Shown here: positions 1 through 19,331 of the stretch, one piece after another
Position numbering within the stretch: position 1 is the stretch's first letter
Layout: each line of letters starts with the position of its first letter
Assembly: GCF_000719775.1 (NCBI RefSeq)
Contig: NZ_JOHR01000002.1
Coordinates: 186,001 to 250,000 of the forward strand
DNA from: Streptomyces sp. NRRL F-5135
GTDB taxonomy: Bacteria; Actinomycetota; Actinomycetes; Streptomycetales; Streptomycetaceae
Direction of reading: 5' to 3'
Length of the DNA: 64,000 nt
The notes under the pieces: generated by a model
The model's input: the letters and a program-made list of their open reading frames with translations, nothing else
Databases searched by the model: none
Told to the model about the DNA's origin: nothing
Made by a program: the position numbers and the translations under genes

Positions 1-572
1 CTGTAGACGGCGCCGGTCGGGTTGGACGGCGACACGAAGAGCACGGCCTTCGTGCGCTCGGTGCGGGCCGCCTCCAGCTGCTCGACGGAGACGCGGTAGC
101 CGGTCGTCTCGTCGGCCACCACCTCTACCGGGACACCGCCGGCCAGCCGGATCGACTCGGGGTAGGTGGTCCAGTACGGGGCCGGGACGATGACCTCGTC
201 GCCCGGGTCCAGGATCGCCGCGAACGCCTCGTAGATCGCCTGCTTGCCGCCGTTGGTCACCAGGACCTGCGAGGTGTCGATCTCGTACGCCGAGTCGCGC
301 AGCGTCTTGGCCACGATGGCGGCCTTGAGCTCGGGGAGCCCGCCGGCCGGCGTGTAGCGGTGGAACTTGGGGAGGCGGCACGCTTCCACGGCCGCGTCGA
401 CGATGTAGTCGGGGGTGGGGAAGTCGGGCTCGCCCGTACCGAAGACGATCACCGGACGCCCGGCGGCCTTCAGGGCCTTGGCCTTGGCGTCCACGGCGAG
501 GGTCGCGGACTCGGAGATCGCGCCGACCCGGGCGGAGACCCGGCGCTCGGTGGGTGGGATTGCAGCGCTCAT
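1..572 (-). CDS. aspC: Aspartate-type pyridoxal phosphate aminotransferase (N-terminal part)
   Basis: The C-terminus lies beyond the left edge of the window, so only about 190 residues are visible. The protein begins [18 protein letters not shown] and carries the class I fold-type aminotransferase signatures [10 protein letters not shown] (substrate loop) and [11 protein letters not shown], followed by [11 protein letters not shown] and [10 protein letters not shown]. These match the 1-beta (actinobacterial) aspartate aminotransferase subgroup, which transfers the amino group between aspartate and 2-oxoglutarate. The PLP lysine is outside the window. An in-frame ATG at 581 is an alternative start. 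The gene is divergent from tRNA-Trp/secE, the arrangement I know from Streptomyces. Exact substrate preference cannot be read from this part. Confidence 0.85.
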   Translation of the reverse strand, partial: MSAAIPPTERRVSARVGAISESATLAVDAKAKALKAAGRPVIVFGTGEPDFPTPDYIVDAAVEACRLPKFHRYTPAGGLPELKAAIVAKTLRDSAYEIDTSQVLVTNGGKQAIYEAFAAILDPGDEVIVPAPYWTTYPESIRLAGGVPVEVVADETTGYRVSVEQLEAARTERTKAVLFVSPSNPTGAVY

Positions 573-698
573 GCGGCCCATGTTCCCAGACCTGAAACAT
601 GAACGGCACATACGTTTCGCGCGTCGGCCTTACGAGCCGCTCCCCGGGCGGGGGAAGGGAGCGGGGGCGAGCGACGGGGGACTCGTGGGGGAATGCTG

Positions 699-728
699 TT
701 CGACGCGGGCGCCACGACCACGTACACT
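699..728 (+). promoter_or_regulatory. Candidate promoter for tRNA-Trp and secE-nusG
   Basis: A TTCGAC hexamer (699-704) and a TACACT hexamer (723-728) are separated by 18 nt, resembling the streptomycete housekeeping sigma consensus. It lies about 84 nt upstream of the tRNA and points toward it. Inferred from sequence pattern only. Confidence 0.45.
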
Positions 729-811
729 CACTCGTCGTTGGCCTTCAGCAGTCGGTCCGTACCGCGCACGCCGTGCGTCCGGTCGGATGCGGTAGGTTGG
801 GGAAAACGCAA

Positions 812-884
812 AGGGTCGTAGCTCAATTGGTAGAGCACTGGTCTCCAAAACCAGCGGTTGGGGGTTCAAGTCCCTCCGGCCCTG
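812..884 (+). tRNA. trnW: tRNA-Trp (anticodon CCA)
   Basis: A 73-nt cloverleaf can be drawn. The acceptor strands 812-818 and 877-883 pair over seven positions with one wobble. The D arm contains AGCTCAATTGGTAGAGC. The anticodon stem 838-842/850-854 closes the loop CTCCAAA with anticodon CCA at 845-847, and the T arm contains GGTTCAAGTCC. The discriminator base is G884 and no CCA is encoded in the DNA. The tRNA sits about 105 nt upstream of secE, as in other streptomycetes. Confidence 0.95.
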
Positions 885-989
885 CTACACACACCGCCAG
901 GATGTGTGCGCATGTACGTACAGTCATTGCACCGCCGTGCGGCTCCCCCGGGCGCGGCACGGCCACGACCCGGAATCAGGTGAGAGAGC

Positions 990-1274
990 GTGACGGACGC
1001 CGTGGGCTCCATCGACAAGCCTGATGCCGACGATGAGTCCGCCGAGTCGAAGAAGACCCGCAAGGGCGGCAAGCGCGGAAAGAAGGGCCCGCTGGGTCGC
1101 CTCGCGCTCTTCTACCGTCAGATCGTCGCCGAGCTGCGCAAGGTCGTCTGGCCGACTCGCAGTCAGCTGACGACGTACACCACCGTGGTGATTGTCTTCG
1201 TTGTCATCATGATCGGTCTGGTGACCGTGATTGACTATGGCTTCCAGCAAGCGATCAAGTACGTCTTCGGCTGA
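990..1274 (+). CDS. secE: Preprotein translocase subunit SecE
   Basis: A 94-residue single-span membrane protein of the SecYEG translocon. It starts at GTG with a GGTGAGAGAG ribosome-binding region just upstream. The first 40 residues are charged and Lys/Gly-rich (KKTRKGGKRGKKG). The conserved SecE amphipathic segment follows (ELRKVVWPTRSQL, about residues 48-60), then one transmembrane helix (about residues 63-86). Length and the single span fit Gram-positive SecE. It is followed by nusG after a short hairpin, the almost universal secE-nusG pairing. SecE clamps SecY, which is encoded at 38186 in this window. Confidence 0.96.
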   Translation: MTDAVGSIDKPDADDESAESKKTRKGGKRGKKGPLGRLALFYRQIVAELRKVVWPTRSQLTTYTTVVIVFVVIMIGLVTVIDYGFQQAIKYVFG

Positions 1275-1283
1275 TCCCGCGGA

Positions 1284-1303
1284 GGGCGCCCCGCTCGGCG
1301 CCC
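1284..1303 (+). terminator. Hairpin between secE and nusG
   Basis: GGGCGCC (1284-1290) pairs with GGCGCCC (1297-1303) around a 6-nt loop, followed by CTTT. It may act as a weak terminator or attenuator inside the secE-nusG unit. The sequence shows the pairing; the function is inferred. Confidence 0.4.
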
Positions 1304-1346
1304 CTTTCGCGTGTTCCACCCATTGAGCCAGGAAGAAGCAGCCACC

Positions 1347-2189
1347 GTGTCTGACCCGAAACTGAACGACGCCGGCGAGTCGGTGGAGTCCGCCAAGGAC
1401 GAGACCGACATCGTCGAGGCGGCGGACGCTGTCGAGCCAGACCGGGCCGAATCCGCTGACGACGCCGCGGGTGAGCCGGCCGAAGAGGCCGCGGCCCCCG
1501 CGGCGGGGGAAGCGGAGGCGACCGACGACGAGCAGGCCGAGGAGCCCGCCGCCGCGGAGCCCGAGGCCCCGGTCGACCCGATCGCCGCCCTCCGTGAGGA
1601 ACTGCGTGGTCTGCCCGGCGAGTGGTACGTCATCCACACCTACGCGGGCTACGAGAAGCGCGTGAAGGCCAACCTGGAGCAGCGCGCCGTCTCGCTGAAC
1701 GTCGAGGAGTTCATCTACCAGGCCGAGGTCCCCGAGGAAGAGATCGTCCAGATCAAGAACGGCGAGCGGAAGAACGTTCGCCAGAACAAGCTCCCGGGCT
1801 ATGTCCTGGTGCGCATGGATCTGACGAACGAGTCCTGGGGCGTCGTCCGCAACACTCCCGGTGTCACCGGCTTCGTGGGCAACGCCTACGACCCGTATCC
1901 GCTGACCCTGGACGAGATCGTCAAGATGCTCGCCCCGGAGGCCGAGGAGAAGGCCGCCCGTGAGGCCGCGGAGGCCGAGGGCAAGCCGGCTCCGGCCCGC
2001 AAGGTCGAGGTCCAGGTGCTGGACTTCGAGGTGGGCGACTCGGTCACCGTCACGGACGGCCCGTTCGCGACGCTCCAGGCGACGATCAACGAGATCAACG
2101 CCGACTCGAAGAAGGTCAAGGGCCTGGTCGAGATCTTCGGCCGGGAGACCCCGGTCGAGCTGAGCTTCGACCAGATCCAGAAGAACTGA
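1347..2189 (+). CDS. nusG: Transcription termination/antitermination factor NusG
   Basis: A 280-residue protein using the GTG at 1347, chosen because GGAAG lies at 1331 and the Streptomyces product begins SDPKLND after the initiator. A 90-residue acidic Ala/Glu/Asp-rich extension precedes the NGN domain, which starts at [15 protein letters not shown] (about residue 92). The NGN domain carries [10 protein letters not shown] and [12 protein letters not shown]-terminal KOW domain ([15 protein letters not shown] onward) follows. NusG binds RNA polymerase and links it to Rho or to the ribosome. The long acidic extension is typical of streptomycete NusG. Confidence 0.96.
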   Translation: MSDPKLNDAGESVESAKDETDIVEAADAVEPDRAESADDAAGEPAEEAAAPAAGEAEATDDEQAEEPAAAEPEAPVDPIAALREELRGLPGEWYVIHTYAGYEKRVKANLEQRAVSLNVEEFIYQAEVPEEEIVQIKNGERKNVRQNKLPGYVLVRMDLTNESWGVVRNTPGVTGFVGNAYDPYPLTLDEIVKMLAPEAEEKAAREAAEAEGKPAPARKVEVQVLDFEVGDSVTVTDGPFATLQATINEINADSKKVKGLVEIFGRETPVELSFDQIQKN

Positions 2190-2196
2190 GCGTGTC

Positions 2197-2233
2197 GGAG
2201 CGGGCCGGAGCGCACATCGCTCCGGCCCGCTCC
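2197..2233 (+). terminator. Strong hairpin after nusG
   Basis: A perfect 16-bp stem (2197-2212 with 2218-2233) encloses a 5-nt loop CACAT and begins 8 nt after the nusG stop codon. There is no T-tract. It probably terminates or stabilises the secE-nusG transcript before rplK. Confidence 0.7.
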
Positions 2234-2412
2234 GGCTGTACGGACGCCGAACGGCTCCCGAGCGCATTCCGACCGGGTCGGACAGGCCGAGTGCCTGTCT
2301 GACCTGTCGGTTTTTAACCGCACACCTCTACCCGTTATCGTTGTGCGGTATGCCTCCATCCGGATGACCGGGTGGTCGGCTGAACACTCTCACCAGGACC
2401 CGGAGAGAACAC

Positions 2413-2847
2413 ATGCCTCCCAAGAAGAAGAAGGTCACGGGGCTCATCAAGCTCCAGATCCAGGCCGGCGCGGCCAACCCGGCTCCGCCGGTCGGTCCCG
2501 CGCTGGGTCAGCACGGCGTCAACATCATGGAGTTCTGCAAGGCCTACAACGCCGCGACCGAGTCGCAGCGTGGCACGGTCGTGCCGGTGGAGATCACGGT
2601 CTACGAGGACCGCTCCTTCACCTTCATCACGAAGACTCCGCCGGCCGCCAAGCTGATCCTCAAGGCCGCGGGCGTGGCCAAGGGCTCCGGCACCCCGCAC
2701 ACCACGAAGGTCGCGAAGATCACGCGTGACCAGGTGCGCGAGATCGCCACGACCAAGATGCCCGACCTGAACGCGAACGACCTGGACGCCGCCGAGAAGA
2801 TCATCGCCGGCACCGCCCGTTCGCTGGGCGTCACGATCGAGGGCTGA
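2413..2847 (+). CDS. rplK: 50S ribosomal protein L11
   Basis: A 144-residue protein of normal L11 length. It starts [19 protein letters not shown] and has the N-terminal L11 domain with [20 protein letters not shown], the loop bound by thiostrepton-type antibiotics in the family. The RNA-binding C-terminal domain follows ([16 protein letters not shown] to LGVTIEG). L11 binds the GTPase-associated region of 23S rRNA and takes part in RelA-dependent stringent control. It is followed by rplA after 80 nt, the usual L11-L1 pair. No unusual residue is evident in the Pro-rich loop. Confidence 0.97.
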   Translation: MPPKKKKVTGLIKLQIQAGAANPAPPVGPALGQHGVNIMEFCKAYNAATESQRGTVVPVEITVYEDRSFTFITKTPPAAKLILKAAGVAKGSGTPHTTKVAKITRDQVREIATTKMPDLNANDLDAAEKIIAGTARSLGVTIEG

Positions 2848-2927
2848 CCCAGCCGGGCACCCCAGTGGCAGGGCCATGCGCGGCCCGGACCACGAACTCC
2901 ACACCTGCAGAAAACCCAGGAGAAGAA

Positions 2928-3650
2928 GTGAAGCGCAGCAAGGCTCTCCGCGGCGCGGACGCGAAGATCGACCGGGAGCGCGCGTACGCCCCGCTCGAGG
3001 CCGTCCGTCTCGCCAAGGACACCACCGTTTCCAAGTTCGACGGCACCGTCGAGGTCGCCCTGCGTCTGGGTGTCGACCCGCGCAAGGCCGACCAGATGGT
3101 GCGCGGCACCGTGAACCTTCCGCACGGCACCGGCAAGACCGCCCGGGTCCTGGTCTTCGCGACCGGTGACCGTGCCGAGGCCGCGCGTGCCGCGGGCGCC
3201 GACATCGTCGGTGCCGACGAGCTCATCGACGAGGTTTCGAAGGGCCGTCTGGACTTCGACGCCGTCGTCGCCACCCCGGACCTCATGGGCAAGGTCGGCC
3301 GTCTCGGCCGTGTCCTCGGCCCGCGTGGTCTGATGCCGAACCCGAAGACCGGCACGGTCACCCCGGACGTCACCAAGGCCGTGACGGACATCAAGGGCGG
3401 CAAGATCGAGTTCCGGGTCGACAAGCACTCGAACCTGCACTTCATCATCGGCAAGGTCTCCTTCGACGAGACCAAGCTGGTGGAGAACTACGCCGCGGCG
3501 CTGGAGGAGATCCTCCGTCTCAAGCCGTCCGCCGCCAAGGGCCGCTACATCAAGAAGGCGACCCTGACGACGACGATGGGCCCCGGCATCCCGCTGGACG
3601 CCAACCGCACCCGCAACCTCCTCGTCGAGGAGGACCCGGCCGCCGTCTGA
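2928..3650 (+). CDS. rplA: 50S ribosomal protein L1
   Basis: A 240-residue protein. The GTG at 2928 is chosen because AGGAGAAG lies directly upstream and the product then begins [24 protein letters not shown], matching family length; an in-frame ATG at 2865 would add an unconserved 21 residues. Conserved L1 features are [31 protein letters not shown] and [18 protein letters not shown]1 binds 23S rRNA near the E site and in many bacteria represses its own rplK-rplA mRNA. A very strong terminator follows. Confidence 0.97.
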   Translation: MKRSKALRGADAKIDRERAYAPLEAVRLAKDTTVSKFDGTVEVALRLGVDPRKADQMVRGTVNLPHGTGKTARVLVFATGDRAEAARAAGADIVGADELIDEVSKGRLDFDAVVATPDLMGKVGRLGRVLGPRGLMPNPKTGTVTPDVTKAVTDIKGGKIEFRVDKHSNLHFIIGKVSFDETKLVENYAAALEEILRLKPSAAKGRYIKKATLTTTMGPGIPLDANRTRNLLVEEDPAAV

Positions 3651-3679
3651 GACTGACGGCCGCCGCGGGTCAGCCGCGT

Positions 3680-3735
3680 CACGACAAGCCGGTCCTCCCG
3701 CCCGAAACCCCGGGCGGGAGGACCGGCTTGTCGTG
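3680..3735 (+). terminator. Long perfect terminator hairpin after rplA
   Basis: A perfect 25-bp inverted repeat (3680-3704 with 3711-3735) surrounds the 6-nt loop AAACCC. It lies 30 nt past the rplA stop codon and separates the L11-L1 unit from the lipoprotein gene. Confidence 0.85.
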
Positions 3736-3839
3736 TTCGTCCGAGAGGCCCGCCGGAGCCGGTGCGCACAGGATTGTCACAGGGCGGCTGTACAGTCATC
3801 GCACATCTGAACTACTTGTATGGACCCTTGGGGGGGATC

Positions 3840-4706
3840 ATGAACAAGATGTACGGGAAGGTCGCGGTGGCCGGGCTGACAGGCCTGCTGCTGTGCGGTA
3901 CGGCGGCGTGTTCGGCGTCGGCGGACAAGTCCGAGCCGAAGGCGGAGAAGCCCGCGCAGGCCGTGGAGATGTCGCCGGTCGCGGCGGTCAAGAAGGCCGC
4001 GGAGAACGGCAAGAAGATCACCTCGATGTCGTACACGATGAAGGGGCAGGTCCCGGGCCAGGGCACGTTCACCGGCGACGCCGCGATGAACCTGAAGCCC
4101 CTCGCCATGCGGATGACGATGAACGTCGAGGTCGCGGGGGAAAAGCAGGCGATCGAGGTCCGGCTCACGTCCGACGGCATGTACCTCAACGGCGGCGAGT
4201 CGGCCGCCAAGGAGATGGACGGCAAGAGCTGGATCAAGTTCCCGATGGAGGCGCTCGGGGAGGGCAAGGACAACCCCCTCGGCGCGCTCGCCGGCCAGGC
4301 CGACCAGAACCCGGCCGACCAGTCCGCCTCGATGACCGCGGCCGAGGACCTGAAGAAGGTCGGTGAGGAGACCGTGGAGGGCGTCAAGACGACGCACTAC
4401 ACGGGCACGGTCACCCTGGACGACGTGCGCAAGGCGCTGAAGGGGACGGACGCCGAGACGAAGGAGCGCCAGGAGAAGGGGCTCAAGGCGTACGAGGACA
4501 TGGGCATCGAAAAGATGACCATGGACATGTGGATCGACGGCAGCGACCACACCAAGCAGTTCCGCACGCGGAGCACGACTCCGAGCGGGCCGCTCGACGT
4601 GACGATGGTCTTCGGGGACTACAACAAGCCGGTGGAGATCACCGCCCCGCCCGCCGCCGAGACGATGGACCTCGCCGAGATGATGGAGGAGGACGGCGCC
4701 GCCTGA
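3840..4706 (+). CDS. Putative lipoprotein, LppX/LprG-like fold suspected
   Basis: A 288-residue exported protein. ATG 3840 is chosen because it puts a lipoprotein signal at the N-terminus: basic MNKMYGK, a hydrophobic core VAVAGLTGLLL, and a lipobox-like GTAAC with Cys about residue 21. The mature part is rich in Lys/Glu/Met and contains TSMSYTMKGQVPGQG and a C-terminal MDMWIDGSDHTKQFR, a pattern resembling LppX/LprG/LolA-like lipid-binding lipoproteins. The gene has occupied the rplA-rplJ gap in other streptomycetes I know. Function and ligand are unknown; the fold assignment is a guess from pattern. Confidence 0.75.
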   Translation: MNKMYGKVAVAGLTGLLLCGTAACSASADKSEPKAEKPAQAVEMSPVAAVKKAAENGKKITSMSYTMKGQVPGQGTFTGDAAMNLKPLAMRMTMNVEVAGEKQAIEVRLTSDGMYLNGGESAAKEMDGKSWIKFPMEALGEGKDNPLGALAGQADQNPADQSASMTAAEDLKKVGEETVEGVKTTHYTGTVTLDDVRKALKGTDAETKERQEKGLKAYEDMGIEKMTMDMWIDGSDHTKQFRTRSTTPSGPLDVTMVFGDYNKPVEITAPPAAETMDLAEMMEEDGAA

Positions 4707-4727
4707 CGGCCGCCGGTCCGGCCCCGG

Positions 4728-4757
4728 TCCGGCCCCCGTGGTGGCGCGGGGGCCGGA
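4728..4757 (+). terminator. Terminator of the lipoprotein gene
   Basis: TCCGGCCCCCG (4728-4738) pairs with CGGGGGCCGGA (4747-4757) over 11 bp and is followed by TTT. The -35 element of the rplJ promoter begins immediately after it. Confidence 0.65.
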
Positions 4758-4758
4758 T

Positions 4759-4788
4759 TTGCCTGCCGGAGACCCCTTGACGTAATCT
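4759..4788 (+). promoter_or_regulatory. Candidate rplJ-rplL promoter
   Basis: TTGCCT (4759-4764) and TAATCT (4783-4788) are spaced 18 nt apart. A start near 4794-4796 would place the transcript 5' end exactly where the L10-type leader sequence begins, which supports the call. Confidence 0.5.
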
Positions 4789-4794
4789 CCTCCA

Positions 4795-4999
4795 GAAGCC
4801 AAAGACCGCTGGTCGTTGCCGTGTACTCGTACGAGGGTGCGGTGGCCGAAGGATCCGCTCGATGCGGACGTCCTGCGCAGGTGACTGTGGAAAGCTCCCG
4901 GATTCCATTCGGTCGAGTTATGCCCCGTGCGCCCGCGCTCGGGGCGTTTTGCGTTGTCCAGCCCCTTCCTCGCGGTCCTCATCACCCGGAAGGAGGCCG
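4795..4999 (+). promoter_or_regulatory. L10-type autoregulatory leader of rplJ-rplL
   Basis: The roughly 200-nt leader contains CCAAAGACCGCTGGT near its start and CCTGCGCAGGTGACTG about 70 nt later, resembling the two sides of the L10-binding domain in Gram-positive L10 leaders. A hairpin GCCCCG/CGGGGC (4922-4945) followed by GTTTT resembles the regulated terminator in that family. By analogy, excess L10-L12 complex would bind and reduce downstream expression. The assignment is from recalled leader motifs, not a covariance search. Confidence 0.6.
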
Positions 5000-5005
5000 A
5001 TGCTC

Positions 5006-5566
5006 ATGGCAAGGCCCGACAAGGCTGCCGCGGTGGCCGAGCTCACGGACAAGTTCCGCGACTCGAACGCCGCTGTGCTGACCGAGTACCGGGGTCTCAC
5101 CGTGGCGCAGATCAGGGATCTGCGCCGTTCGCTCGGTGGGAACGCCCAGTACGCCGTGGTGAAGAACACGCTGACCAAGATCGCGGCCAACGAGGCCGGG
5201 ATCAACACGCTGGACGACCTGTTCGAGGGTCCGACCGCTGTTGCCTTCGTCACCGGTGACCCGGTGGAGTCGGCCAAGGGTCTTCGTGACTTCGCCAAGG
5301 ACAACCCGAATCTCGTCATCAAGGGCGGTGTCCTTGACGGCAAGGCGCTGAGCGCCGACGAGATCAAGAAGCTTGCGGACCTCGAGTCCCGTGAGGTTCT
5401 GCTTTCCAAGCTGGCCGGTGCCATGAAGGGCAAGCAGTCGCAGGCTGCGGCGCTCTTCCAGGCGCTTCCGTCGAAGTTCGTCCGCACCGCGGAAGCGCTT
5501 CGCGCCAAGAAGGAAGAGCAGGGCGGTGCCGACGCGTCGGCTCCCGCCGAGGCCGACGCCGAGTAA
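5006..5566 (+). CDS. rplJ: 50S ribosomal protein L10
   Basis: A 186-residue protein beginning [18 protein letters not shown]. Two in-frame ATGs exist at 5000 and 5006. AAGGAGG at 4990-4996 is 3 nt from the first but 9 nt from the second, so 5006 is preferred. Conserved features are [31 protein letters not shown] and [13 protein letters not shown]. The C-terminal helix binds L7/L12 dimers, followed by an acidic Ala/Glu-rich tail. It forms the ribosomal stalk base with L11. It is paired with rplL and preceded by an autoregulatory leader. Confidence 0.97.
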   Translation: MARPDKAAAVAELTDKFRDSNAAVLTEYRGLTVAQIRDLRRSLGGNAQYAVVKNTLTKIAANEAGINTLDDLFEGPTAVAFVTGDPVESAKGLRDFAKDNPNLVIKGGVLDGKALSADEIKKLADLESREVLLSKLAGAMKGKQSQAAALFQALPSKFVRTAEALRAKKEEQGGADASAPAEADAE

Positions 5567-5677
5567 TCACGCTCGCGCTCGGTCGCAGCGGGCAGACCCT
5601 CGCGGTCATGCCGTCAGGCAGTCGCCCGCCGAACTGTACATACCGGCACCAGCCGAATTAGTGGAAGGACCGCCATC

Positions 5678-6061
5678 ATGGCGAAGCTCAGCCAGGAAGA
5701 CCTGCTCGCGCAGTTCGAGGAGATGACCCTTCTCGAGCTCTCCGGCTTCGTGAAGGCCTTCGAGGAGAAGTTCGACGTCACCGCCGCCGCCCCGGCCGCC
5801 GTCGCCGTCGCGGGCCCGGCCGGCCCGGCCGAGGAGGCCGCCCCGGAGCAGGACGAGTTCGACGTCGTCCTCACGGCTGCCGGCGACAAGAAGATCCAGG
5901 TCATCAAGGTCGTGCGTGAGCTGACCTCCCTGGGTCTGAAGGAGGCCAAGGACCTCGTGGACGGCGCCCCGAAGCCCGTTCTCGAGAAGGTCGCCAAGGA
6001 GGCCGCCGACAAGGCCGCCGAGTCCCTCAAGGGCGCCGGCGCCTCCGTCGAGGTCAAGTGA
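5678..6061 (+). CDS. rplL: 50S ribosomal protein L7/L12
   Basis: A 127-residue acidic stalk protein with the typical three-part structure. The N-terminal dimerisation helix is [28 protein letters not shown]. An Ala/Pro/Val-rich hinge spans about residues 34-52. The C-terminal factor-binding domain carries [21 protein letters not shown] and [18 protein letters not shown]. It recruits EF-G, EF-Tu and IF2 to the ribosome. It is the second gene of the rplJ-rplL unit and has a good RBS (GTGGAAGG) upstream. Nothing unusual is seen. Confidence 0.97.
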   Translation: MAKLSQEDLLAQFEEMTLLELSGFVKAFEEKFDVTAAAPAAVAVAGPAGPAEEAAPEQDEFDVVLTAAGDKKIQVIKVVRELTSLGLKEAKDLVDGAPKPVLEKVAKEAADKAAESLKGAGASVEVK

Positions 6062-6151
6062 CCCGTTGAGGTCCCAGGACCTCTCCCGGGACCGCCACCG
6101 GCCGCCCGCAGGCGGAACGAGCCGGTCCCGGCGCCCTCGGGCGCAGCGTTG

Positions 6152-6194
6152 ACGCGAAGGGCGATCACCCAGCCGGGTGGTCGCCCTTCCGCGT
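6152..6194 (+). terminator. Attenuator-like hairpin between rplL and rpoB
   Basis: A 14-bp stem with one wobble pair (6157-6170 with 6175-6188) closes the loop AGCC and is extended by ACGCG/CGCGT with one bulged base. It sits 96 nt after rplL. Such a hairpin could lower readthrough into rpoB-rpoC relative to the more abundant L12. The pairing is seen; the role is inferred. Confidence 0.65.
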
Positions 6195-6463
6195 TCCCGA
6201 GGGGGGTGCCTTGCTCTTCGGCGCGCGGCGAGTATCGTGATCATCGCTGTGTCCGCACACCCGGGTGAGGTTCCGCATGGGGTGGGGGGCCTTGACGAAC
6301 CGCACGTAGCGCGCGATTCTCAGGACGCGTCGTCACATCGATCCGGATTCGAGGCATGGATCGGCGGCGAAGAGGGCAGTATCGATGTGCGTCAGGGGAC
6401 GCGAGGTTGACCGCGGTTGAGACAAGGGTGCTGGGACAAACGAGGGCGTCAGAAAACCCGCTC

Positions 6464-6492
6464 TGGACATCAGTGTGCCAAGTGGCTACACT
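6464..6492 (+). promoter_or_regulatory. Candidate rpoB promoter
   Basis: TGGACA (6464-6469) and TACACT (6487-6492) are separated by exactly 17 nt, a good match to housekeeping promoters. A start near 6499 would give a roughly 155-nt rpoB leader. The rest of the 6062-6654 gap shows no gene. Confidence 0.6.
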
Positions 6493-6654
6493 GTCCCTTT
6501 GCGCTGCCTGTTAGCTGCCCCCTGCCCGTCACCAGGGGCACCCCCTCGCAAGAGTATCGGTGAGTGAAAGGCCCTGAACTGGGCTTTCTCCCTCCGTGCC
6601 CGGCCTGGGACCGGTACGCGCGTAGTGAGTCCGAGCCCTCGGAAGGACCCCCTC

Positions 6655-10140
<3,486 letters not shown>

Positions 10141-10266
10141 CGGGTTCGCCGGCCGGACCCCGTGTCCGGCCGGCTCTCCCCGGACCCGTTCAGACCATTG
10201 ATGAAGTGCCCCAATCCAATCGCTGAGGCGAGGGGCTCGAACCCCCGAAAGAGGGATTGACGACAA

Positions 10267-14181
<3,915 letters not shown>

Positions 14182-14193
14182 GGCGTGAGGAAT

Positions 14194-14231
14194 CGGAGGG
14201 CGGTCATCCCGTACGGGGTGGCCGCCCTCCG
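14194..14231 (+). terminator. rpoBC operon terminator
   Basis: A 17-bp stem including two G-T wobbles (14194-14210 with 14215-14231) caps the loop GTAC, starting 12 nt after the rpoC stop. Confidence 0.75.
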
Positions 14232-14414
14232 GCGTGTCCGGCCGCTCTCCGGCGTACGCCCGGGGCCGTCCGGGCCCCGGTGTGTGTCCGGGGCCGCCCG
14301 TGGGAACCCGGTACGGCGGGACCCGGTACCGCGCGACCCCCAGGACCCCTCGTCGCGGGCCTCGGGGCGGGGCGAGCGGGACCGGCACACCCCGGTGCGG
14401 CCGGGGTGCCGCCC

Positions 14415-14477
14415 GGAGGGCCGGGCGCCGTCGGAGGGCCGGGCGCGGTCGGAAAGCGGGGCGCGGTCGGAGAACCG
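14415..14477. repeat. 18-bp tandem repeat, about 3.5 units
   Basis: Units begin at 14415, 14433 and 14451, each of the form GGAGGGCCGGGCGCCGTC with up to four changes. A partial fourth begins at 14469. It lies in the rpoC-rpsL intergenic region (14182-14780), about 80 nt upstream of the rpsL promoter; no gene is seen there. Confidence 0.8.
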
Positions 14478-14557
14478 TTCTGACCTGGCGGGTATCCGCC
14501 CGGCGGCGCACGGCCCGGTGGCGCGGTGTCCGGCGTGTCGGGAGCGGGGCACTTGTT

Positions 14558-14586
14558 TTGACCGGAGTCGGTGCGGTAGGTACGCT
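14558..14586 (+). promoter_or_regulatory. Candidate str operon (rpsL) promoter
   Basis: TTGACC (14558-14563) and TACGCT (14581-14586) have ideal 17-nt spacing. This would give a leader of about 188 nt before rpsL. It is one of the best consensus matches in the window. Confidence 0.65.
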
Positions 14587-14706
14587 CAGACCTTGTGCCT
14601 GGGGTGTGCCTGGGCTCCCGTGCGTGTCTTCAGCCGCATGAGGGGTTCGCGTACCGGCCACCGTGATCTGCGTCTTCTTCGCTACCCGCGAAGTCACCGC
14701 AGTATT

Positions 14707-14731
14707 CGACACACCCGACCGCGTGGGTCGG
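14707..14731 (+). promoter_or_regulatory. Leader element shared with the rpsJ operon
   Basis: A 25-nt stretch ending CCCGACCGCGTGGGTCGG, with a 6-bp hairpin (14715-14720 with 14726-14731), recurs with a single change at 27997-28021 in the rpsJ leader. It lies 49 nt before the rpsL start. A shared post-transcriptional control element is inferred. Confidence 0.6.
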
Positions 14732-14780
14732 TGACGTTCCAGGTTAGTTTTACTGACGGCACACAGAAACCGGAGAAGTA

Positions 14781-15152
14781 GTGCCTACGATCCAGCAGCT
14801 GGTCCGCAAGGGCCGGCAGGACAAGGTCGAGAAGAACAAGACGCCCGCGCTCGAGGGTTCCCCCCAGCGCCGGGGCGTCTGCACGCGCGTGTTCACCACC
14901 ACCCCGAAGAAGCCGAACTCGGCCCTCCGTAAGGTCGCGCGTGTGCGTCTGACCAGCGGCATCGAGGTCACGGCCTACATCCCGGGTGAGGGACACAACC
15001 TTCAGGAGCACTCCATCGTGCTCGTGCGTGGTGGCCGTGTGAAGGACCTGCCCGGTGTTCGTTACAAGATCATCCGCGGTTCGCTGGACACCCAGGGTGT
15101 CAAGAACCGCAAGCAGGCCCGCAGCCGCTACGGCGCCAAGAAGGAGAAGTAA
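14781..15152 (+). CDS. rpsL: 30S ribosomal protein S12
   Basis: A 123-residue protein from GTG 14781. It is a decoding-centre protein with the invariant stretches [20 protein letters not shown] and [15 protein letters not shown]. Lys43 and Lys88, where substitutions confer streptomycin resistance in Streptomyces, are both wild type here. It is the first gene of the str operon, followed after 2 nt by rpsG. The C-terminus is basic ([13 protein letters not shown]). The length is normal for the family. Confidence 0.98.
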   Translation: MPTIQQLVRKGRQDKVEKNKTPALEGSPQRRGVCTRVFTTTPKKPNSALRKVARVRLTSGIEVTAYIPGEGHNLQEHSIVLVRGGRVKDLPGVRYKIIRGSLDTQGVKNRKQARSRYGAKKEK

Positions 15153-15154
15153 GA

Positions 15155-15625
15155 ATGCCTCGTAAGGGCCCCGCCCCGAAGCGCCCGGTCATCATCGACC
15201 CGGTCTACGGTTCTCCTCTTGTCACGTCGCTGATCAACAAGATCCTCCTCAACGGCAAGCGTTCCACCGCCGAGCGGATCGTGTACGGCGCCATGGAGGG
15301 TCTGCGTGAGAAGACGGGCAACGACCCGGTCATCACGCTGAAGCGCGCGCTGGAGAACGTCAAGCCGACCCTCGAGGTCAAGTCCCGCCGTGTCGGTGGC
15401 GCCACCTACCAGGTGCCGATCGAGGTCAAGCCCGGTCGCGCCGCCACCCTCGCGCTGCGCTGGGTCGTCGGGTACTCCCGCGCCCGCCGTGAGAAGACCA
15501 TGACCGAACGCCTCATGAACGAGCTGCTCGACGCCTCCAACGGTCTCGGCGCCTCGGTCAAGAAGCGTGAGGACACGCACAAGATGGCCGAGTCCAACAA
15601 GGCCTTCGCGCACTACCGCTGGTAG
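15155..15625 (+). CDS. rpsG: 30S ribosomal protein S7
   Basis: A 156-residue 16S rRNA-binding protein that organises the 30S head and contacts the E-site tRNA. It begins [20 protein letters not shown] and has the signatures [32 protein letters not shown] and [18 protein letters not shown]. It ends [14 protein letters not shown]. It is tightly linked to rpsL upstream (2-nt gap) and to fusA downstream (39 nt). In other bacteria S7 can regulate str operon translation; no obvious site is identified here. Confidence 0.98.
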   Translation: MPRKGPAPKRPVIIDPVYGSPLVTSLINKILLNGKRSTAERIVYGAMEGLREKTGNDPVITLKRALENVKPTLEVKSRRVGGATYQVPIEVKPGRAATLALRWVVGYSRARREKTMTERLMNELLDASNGLGASVKKREDTHKMAESNKAFAHYRW

Positions 15626-15664
15626 TCGCTACCCCACATCGAGACCGAGAGAAGACTGAGCCAT

Positions 15665-17791
<2,127 letters not shown>

Positions 17792-17966
17792 CTCCACCGA
17801 GTTCACGCTTTAGGCTTGTCACCGGCAGGTCCGTGGGCGTTCCCGCCCCCTCGGGAGAGATCCGGAGGGATCAGCGGAGAGCGCCCCCCGGGCCCCCGGC
17901 ATTCCAGCAAAGATCACCTGGCGCCGATGAGTAAGGCGTACAGAACCACTCCACAGGAGGACCCCA

Positions 17967-19160
<1,194 letters not shown>

Positions 19161-19216
19161 TCGCTGATCCTGATCTGACCTGGTGGCTCTTCGGAGCCGC
19201 TGACGGGAATGACGGG

Positions 19217-19250
19217 AAGGGCCCGTACGACTTCGGTCGTACGGGCCCTT
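19217..19250 (+). terminator. UUCG-capped terminator after tuf1
   Basis: A perfect 15-bp stem (19217-19231 with 19236-19250) encloses the stable tetraloop TTCG and is followed by TTCGTCGTT. It ends the str operon and, being symmetric, may also stop transcription from the convergent vapBC remnant. Confidence 0.9.
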
Positions 19251-19331
19251 TTCGTCGTTGTGCGGCGCGATGGCTCATCGCTTGTCTGGGGGGCATGGAT
19301 GAGGAGAGCCCACGCGGTCGTTGCTGTCAGG

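Noticed and set aside
14781..15152. Streptomycin-resistance change in rpsL
   Set aside because: Lys43 and Lys88 are both wild type.
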